From contig CP136068.1 in assembly GCA_032622095.1 (NCBI GenBank), positions 160,165,465 through 160,229,464 of the forward strand: a DNA stretch of 64,000 nucleotides. Direction: 5' to 3'. The notes beneath the pieces are model-generated. The model searched no databases. It was not told the DNA's origin and saw only the letters and a program-made list of their open reading frames with translations. Source of the stretch: Siphonodentalium dalli (lineage: Eukaryota; Mollusca; Scaphopoda; Gadilida; Siphonodentaliidae). Shown here piece by piece: positions 57,926 to 64,000 of the stretch. The first letter of the stretch is position 1. Each line of letters opens with the position of its first letter. The position numbers and the translations under genes were made by a program.

Positions 57926-59200
57926 GCAGGTTAGCCCGCCACTGGCGGCGTTCGTCAGAAACATGACAATTTTTTATAATTTTTTTTAGGTAATTTTTAT
58001 AATTAATTTTTTAATTTAATTTTTTGATTTTCAATGAGTTAATATTATTGTTTTGTTTATAACATGAGTTAATTGTATTTTTCCCGATTTTGACCTTGAA
58101 TTGATCATTTTCAAGGTCAAGGTCATGTCGGGGTCACAATTTAACCCGTCCATGACACTTCCCGTAGGTAGCAAGTTTGAGCTCAATCGGTTCGAGTCTA
58201 TAACAGACACACACATATATATAATTTGTGGGTACCCGTTTCTTGGTGAAGAAGACATAAGAATCACACAACACGCAGTACCCGTCCCTAAAAGAGGTAT
58301 GATTTAAGGTACATCGGGCGGAAAAACTGACCCGATGAAAATTCCCCCGTTCCTAGGAACGACAGACATAAGAATCACACAACACGCATGTTTTGTTTTC
58401 CGATGAGTTAATTCTGCCTCTTTAATCAAGATAAATGCATTTCGCGTTTTGCGTCCGTAGTTTCGTAGGCACATGCGAGCGTTTAGCAACGCCGATGACA
58501 ATAAAGAGCGTTAGTCGGTTAACAACTCCAAATATGATCAATATAAAGATCGTGCCTGCCTTAACCTCCGATGTGCCGTTTGCGGTGATTTTGATGATTG
58601 GGAGAGGAGAATGAGTGCTCAGAGCTTGTCCAAAACGCGACGTTGACCATTCCCTTGGGATTTTACCCTTAGATAGGAAATTTGAGCTCGATCCGACCAG
58701 CCGTTTTCGATTATATGAAGTACCCCCACACACACACACACACGCGCACCCTTGTTTGTATAGGTTACGTTGCGGGGACCCCATGAGAAACCAACCAGAA
58801 ACCAGCGTTATGGGGACACATGTTTCCCATGGAGCTACAGGGTTGATATATTCACAAGTGATGCACAGTGTCTCGGTATTGTACTAAATTGTATAATTAG
58901 CTCTATAACTATATTTTCAAAGGGACCGTAGTTGTGGGGACACATTGTGAGGACGTCCTCATATGGCTGGTTCGATTCATTACTTCACTATTATGCACAA
59001 CATCTGGAAGTCCATACATTGTAAGGACATTTGCATGTCCCCACAATGAAACACACAAGCACAGATTGTTTCATAAACTAGTTACGTTATGGGGTCACAT
59101 TACGGACGTACTCACAAAGATGGTTCCATTTATTACACACCTCCCATATTGTTTGACTCGGGTCCCCACCACCGGATCAACTCGGCGATAGACAATGTTT
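57926..59200. repeat. Mixed degenerate repeats incl. (CA)n
   Basis: Two short blocks (58150-58200 and 58660-58720) contain GCAAGTTTGAGCTCAATCGG or AAATTTGAGCTCGATCCGAC, similar in style to the preceding RTE-like tails. A (CA)n run lies at 58728-58744. From 58780 to 59160 a TGGGGACACATT/CCCCACAATG motif recurs about five times on both strands. Confidence 0.5.
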
Positions 59201-59308
59201 CATGGATTTAAACAATAACAGAGTCGGGTTATTGTTTACATCCATGAACACATCAACAATGTGGCGCGCAGAGTTAATCATATGTAATGCCGCCTATGGG
59301 AGGCCCTT

Positions 59309-60062
59309 TTCACATTTATTATTCATTTACGCTTTGCTTAAGCGCAAATAACCTCTATCATTTTCGCTTAAGCGCAAATATTTACGCTTAAGCGTAAATC
59401 ATTTGCGCTTAAGCGCAAATCATTTACCTTAAGCGCAAATAAAAATTAATATTCATTGATCCCCCCTGAATTAATTTTAAATGGCACAGGCCTAAACACA
59501 TCACTCAAGTCTATATAGGCCCACCATATGAGGGAAGCAATCCCCCAGTAACCCCTAGATTCCTTTTATGACCATGGAAATGGTAGATCTGTGCAGGGTA
59601 TGTCTCTTTTATAAAATATACTAGATCTCTGGGATGGAGACACAAATTGATGGAGACAGGGATGCTGATAATATGAAAATAGGGTTTTTCCCCCTATTTC
59701 AAGTCAATAAGTACACCATATAAGGGAAGTAACCCCTAATTCCCTTTTTATGGCCATGGAAATGGTATATATCTGTACAGGAGACGTCCCTTTAATAAAA
59801 TATACTAGAGCTCTGGGAATGAGGTACCAATTATTCGGACACCAGGGACAGAGATGCTGATATGCATATGGAAATATGTTTTTTTTCAACTTTCGAGCCT
59901 GTATGGGGCTATTACTATGGGCCCATAATAATATACTATGAGATGGACTCAATCATTCACAATCAGAGAGAAGTAAGGGAGTGGTAAGTATTTGCGCTTA
60001 AGCGCAAATAAATTGAGACACATATTTGCGCTTAATTAAGCGCAAATAAATAATAAATGTGA
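59309..60062. mobile_element. ~754-bp element with TTTGCGCTTAAGCGCAAA palindromes at both ends
   Basis: Termini TTCACATTTATTATTCATTT (left) and the complement ending AATAAATAATAAATGTGAA (right) are inverted repeats. Just inside are stacked palindromes: four or so GCTTAAGCGCAAAT copies at 59330-59450, including a perfect 20-mer at 59401-59420. Two more lie at 59989-60046. The core has a diverged ~160-bp direct duplication (59500-59660 and 59700-59855, both with CCATGGAAATGGTA). No coding content. Confidence 0.75.
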
Positions 60063-60355
60063 AGTATCTGAAGGGATGAATCAATACTTTTTGGATACAA
60101 ATTGTGTCAACATGACACCAAAAGTACATGCGAATGCATTACATCATATATCCGTAAAATTCCACCAGAATTTCATTGTAACGTCAATTCTGAATTAAAC
60201 GGAAATGATCATCGCTGTTATCTAGCTGACTGAATCGCAAATCAGATAGGTTGTCGGATGGGTCCATTCGAATATTCAAATTCAATTTAATGTAGCTTTT
60301 AAAGTGGTGTACATGTGAAAAGAATGTCTGTAAGTTCGTTACCGACTTCGGTGTG

Positions 60356-60466
60356 GGTCATGTATGGCGGCGAGAAGAACTGTCTCTCGCGAGGAACCTC
60401 ATCTCCCTATGGGGGAGTCGGTTGTACCATCGCTTTTCAACAGGTCTCTCGCCGCCATACATGACC
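60356..60466. repeat. Inverted repeat with 21-bp arms
   Basis: GGGTCATGTATGGCGGCGAG at 60356 and its complement ending at 60466 flank about 69 bp. A 74-codon frame starting in the left arm has no recognisable content. Confidence 0.85.
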
Positions 60467-60813
60467 CATACCTCGGTCGGAAACTAATACTTACGATGAC
60501 CCTATGCGAAGTTTCAGAAATTCGAACATTGCCAGACCCAAATTCGAACTTAATCAGTGCATTGTATAGAACTCAAGTTATCATCTGAACAACTCAGAAA
60601 CAAAATATTCCATATTGAAAAAGGGCAATAACTCAGTTGAATATTGTCTGAATGGAACCAATTTCTAATTTTAGTCACGTCCTCTTTTTATTACGATACC
60701 TAACAAGTTTGGAGGTGATTGATTAATAAATACTACACTTGTCAATCGGATAACCCCCCAAAAAACTACATATTCTTCAAATAAGTTGAAAATGTACATA
60801 CATCGGTCAATAA

Positions 60814-61020
60814 TACAGTAATGCTCTAATTAATCGACCCCTTCACCACAGCAGAATTATGGGTAACTTTTCAGGATTTAGTCGGAATATGGCTTGTTGC
60901 CATTCATTGGAAAGCTCTCGCCGAGAGCTTTCCGATGAATGGCAACAAGCCATATTTCCGACTAAATCCTGAAAAGTTTTCTGCTGTGGTTAAGGGGTTG
61001 ATTAGTAGAGCATTACTGTA
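60814..61020. repeat. ~207-bp near-perfect palindrome
   Basis: Arms 60814-60920 and 60922-61020 pair almost completely around a single central C. The left arm carries about 8 extra bases (TATGGGTA region near 60868). There is virtually no loop, so this is a cruciform-prone sequence. Confidence 0.92.
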
Positions 61021-61262
61021 GTTGTCGGGCCGGACCAAATGTGATATGTGTTTACTTGTAATTATACCACATACCAACATTTGATGCCATTGATAAATAT
61101 ACCATTCAGACAACGAAGTTTGATTGATGGGCATAAAGATGGATGCTGGGGCCTGGGGACACTTATATTCGTGCTGAAATTGTACCCTTCGTCTAGACAA
61201 TGTGACTACCTGGGATCAAACAGGTTAAAATGTTTTGGCATTTCAGTGTCTGCAGTTGGCTG

Positions 61263-62467
61263 ATAGAAGTGAAGCAATTGAGGTCTACCAGAATATGAGT
61301 AATTTCATCCCCAGTGATACATCACAATATTTTGTATCAATAGGTTGAGTTAAAAGTGTCCCTTCCAACTTAAGATGGCCAACGTAACAGTTTCAATAAG
61401 GTGGGAAAAAATAAATAAAACACCTATCAACATAGATAACCAATTTTTGAGGATATCTACAAATAGTCAGTAAAAAATTTACAACATGCAATGGTTTATA
61501 TCGATTACTACAAATGAATTAAGGAGTTTTCTCCAAAAGTGACCCAGGATTGTGAAACATGACTGAAATTGTTTGGACAACACATTGAACACAACAGTTA
61601 CAACAACAAGTGAAATCATGTTGTGTAACATATCATCAGACGGAACATTTTCAATATATGTACTGTAGTACACACAAGGGGCACTGAAATGTCCAAAATT
61701 GCAGTGCTAAGCCAAATGGTAGCAGTTTCCAACTCTAACAGTGGTCATAAACATCAGCTTGATTTCCCACATGTACATTATAGCCATTAAATATATAGCA
61801 CCATATAATTTTACTAAAAATGTCATGTCATATTTTCATATTTGTGACAAATTTATGTTATCGAAAAATTATCAATAGTCAGCCCGATATTCACAATTTG
61901 ATGACACCTGGAACTCTGTCAAGTTGACCACATTTAAGGTGCCAATAAGCCCATCTCATAGAGTTAGATTGAATGACGAAAATTGATTCAACATAATTTT
62001 ATTCACAGAAAACAGAGTAAAATAAAATTAACAGTCATTACAATATGAAACAAATAGCAAAAGTGACAAAAACATGCTTCTTATACTCAGAAGACATCAT
62101 TTAGACATATTGAAACCATAAAGCCAATCTACAGCTAGGTGTCAGTTTTCCACTAACTTTTAAAACAACTCAATTTTGTTCTGACATGTCATAAAACTTT
62201 ACTGCATTGTAACTAATTTATCATTCTGATTTGAACAAAGTATGCATTTTCACAGCACATAAATATAGAAGATAGCAAATATATATTCAATTTCCAAACT
62301 CACTGATGGTGAAATGGTGGCTAGAATTTGTCTTGCCATCTCAATTGAAAAGTGTAATGCCCACATCAATTAAAAGGGCTAATGTAAATTATACATACAT
62401 TGTACATTAAAACAAAAATAATATTAAACAAAATGACAAATAAATCTGAACCACTAGTAATTCATAC
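61263..62467. other. Intergenic, no gene seen
   Basis: AT-rich and non-repetitive as far as I can see; short frames only. Confidence 0.4.
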
Positions 62468-62541
62468 AAATTATGTAAATTCTACTTTAATAGTGATCAT
62501 ATAAATTATATGATCACTATTAAAGTAGAATTGACATAATT
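62468..62541. repeat. ~35-bp-arm palindrome
   Basis: ATTCTACTTTAATAGTGATC then ATATAA meets its complement around 62504-62505. The match extends outward through AATTATGT/ACATAATT with a small mismatch. Confidence 0.9.
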
Positions 62542-62819
62542 TATATGATATAATACAGACACCCAGAATACTATGACATCAGGCCAAAATTTGGTGTAGA
62601 AGATAATAATTGTCATCTCTTTGGAGCTTTGTATACATGTACATATATTTAAGGTCAAGGTCAGATGAGGTCTTGTGAATCTTACAGTTTTTGTAATTTT
62701 TATCCCAGTCAGAATAATTGTCAGCAAGTGAAGTACATACTACATAGTAAAGTTAACTATCAACATGAACTGCATTTCATATAGCTCCCAATGGTTGTGG
62801 CTACGACAGACATGTGAGG

Positions 62820-63066
62820 GTGTCAGACCGATTCTCCGAAGACCTATTACTACGAAGGCCCACAACTCCGAAGACCCGATTCTCCGACGGCCCACAACTC
62901 CGAAGATCCGATTCTCCGAAAGCCCATAACTCCGAAGGGCCGATTCTCCGAAGACCTATAACTCCGAAGACCTATAACTCCGAAGGGCCGATTCTCCGAA
63001 GACCTATAACTCCGAAGGCCCGATTCTCCGACGGCCCATAACTCCGAAGGTCCGATTCTCCGAAGA
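62820..63066. repeat. ~30-bp tandem array CCGATTCTCCGAAG
   Basis: Alternates CCGATTCTCCGAAG with ACCTATAACTCCGAAG-type segments, about eight pairs. It forms the outer left arm of the foldback element that follows; the inverted form begins again at the right end of the window. Confidence 0.9.
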
Positions 63067-64000
63067 TTTTGTTTTATCGGGGTATTATCGTTTACTAAAT
63101 AGTGTACAGTCCAGTGGCGAAGCCAAGGGGCCCCAAAATTCCTACTGCCCCCATTAAATCTCTACTTGCTATTTCAGACAATATGGGCCCCTACCAAAAC
63201 ATGTCCAATGTCATGTAAACGCCCGGAAATCGTTCATGGGGCATCAACATATTCAAACTTTTCCTACTGCCCCCACCTAAATGGGAATTCTGGCCCGCCA
63301 CTGATGATACACCAGATACTATAACGTTACGTTGGCCCATGAGATGCCAGAGTAAAATGTACAGGGGTGAACGGGGAAGAACTTGTCCTTTTTTCATATA
63401 TAAAATGAACTTGGTTGCATCAAATCACCCCAATGCAGTCGGATGTGCACAGTTTAATCATATTAATTGTATTAAGACGTACATTGTGGCAAAATAATTG
63501 TATTTCTTACATAAATTTAAGCATTCTGTGGAAAATTAAGGCTTGTCGCACACTACTGGTGGTGTAGATATCACCTTATTATAATACATAGTTAACGTTT
63601 CCAATATATGAGGGCCCCTTCCCCCTTTTCGTACGTCGGATTCCACCCATTTTGGACCGTACGCCGGATTCCAGACGTCAATTTGAAGCTGGACGCCGGA
63701 TTCCAGGGTTAATTTGAAACTGGACGCCGGATTCCAGTGTCAATTTGAAGCTGGAGGCCGGATTCCATGGTAAATTTGAAGCTGGATTCCTGATTCCAGG
63801 GGGGGGGATATATTATCTACATGTACATGTTCCATACAAAATATAACCATACGCGAGGGATTTCCGGACGTTTACATGACATTTGACACGTTTTTTGGGG
63901 GGCGGTCTTCCCTAGGGCCCCATTGACTCATTGCCGTCACTGGACTGTACACTATTTAATAAGCGATAAAACATGATCTTCGGAGAATCGGACCTTCGGA
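63043..64000. mobile_element. Foldback element with repeat-rich arms, runs off window
   Basis: The left arm 63043 to about 63245 and the right arm about 63850-64000 are inverted repeats. They share GGTCCGATTCTCCGAAGAT, TAAATAGTGTACAGTCCAGT and a GGAAATC / GATTTCCGG then GTTTACATGACAT block. The right arm enters the CCGAAG array at the last bases of the window. Tandem repeats inside arms plus a non-coding centre are typical of foldback-type elements. Confidence 0.75.
63640..63800. repeat. ~38-bp minisatellite in the foldback centre
   Basis: The unit CAATTTGAAGCTGGACGCCG then GATTCCAGGGT is present about four times, with a decayed fifth. Confidence 0.85.

Noticed and set aside
60364-60588. 74-codon frame from the inverted repeat at 60356
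   Set aside because: Start lies in the palindrome arm; no domain or splice context.

Overview
The window is eukaryotic, intron-bearing, AT-rich and dominated by repeats. Its one convincing host gene is a small secreted protein combining a PAN/apple domain with a C-type lectin domain, split over three exons. That architecture, together with a CR1/L2-like retrotransposon carrying an N-terminal 2A-like motif and many foldback or minisatellite-bearing elements, suggests a lophotrochozoan animal, most likely a mollusc. The taxonomic call is inference; no species marker is present.

Layout. 1-3.2 kb: a GAT/GGT-type satellite, then a 399-bp TTAA-flanked MITE with two long hairpins. 3.7-4.6 kb: the 3' end of a degraded LINE abutting eight 32-bp tandem repeats. 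5.0-13.3 kb: the PAN-CTLD gene on the + strand. Its exons (5002-5287, 9292-9459, 13086-13300) join in phase 1 into a 222-residue reading frame. The introns hold a 22-bp array, hairpin elements, a 0.94-kb foldback and, 36 bp before exon 3, a second MITE. 13.3-14.8 kb: several decayed tandem copies of the last exon and its 3' flank. 15.6-20.7 kb: 28-bp and 46-bp minisatellites. 21.37-37.27 kb: a very similar tandem duplication of about 7.7-8.2 kb, each copy carrying a tRNA-derived SINE and ending in a 16-bp G-rich minisatellite that runs on to 38.36 kb and resumes at 38.93-39.17 kb.

40.98-45.55 kb: a nearly full-length APE-type LINE on the minus strand. It has a 2A-like N-terminus, endonuclease, reverse transcriptase and a Cys/His C-terminal motif, and is broken by three frameshifts and one stop. 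It lies between 134-bp direct repeats. 46.0-48.6 kb: nested inverted repeats and more copies of the 69-bp hairpin. 48.62-49.45 kb: an inverted-repeat unit holding a second, unrelated RT fragment. Immediately beside it begins a 4.3-kb satellite of 50-bp monomers (49.46-53.77 kb). 54.3-64 kb: foldbacks, degenerate tandem repeats, RTE-tail-like repeats, an element with GCGCTTAAGCGC palindromes, and a foldback with repeat-rich arms that runs off the right end.

Apart from the lectin gene no host gene can be supported. Most other long open frames are by-products of tandem repeats whose unit lengths leave several frames open. The main story is repeat birth: exon fragments, transposon termini and minisatellites have each been amplified locally, and one minisatellite appears to have mediated a segmental duplication.
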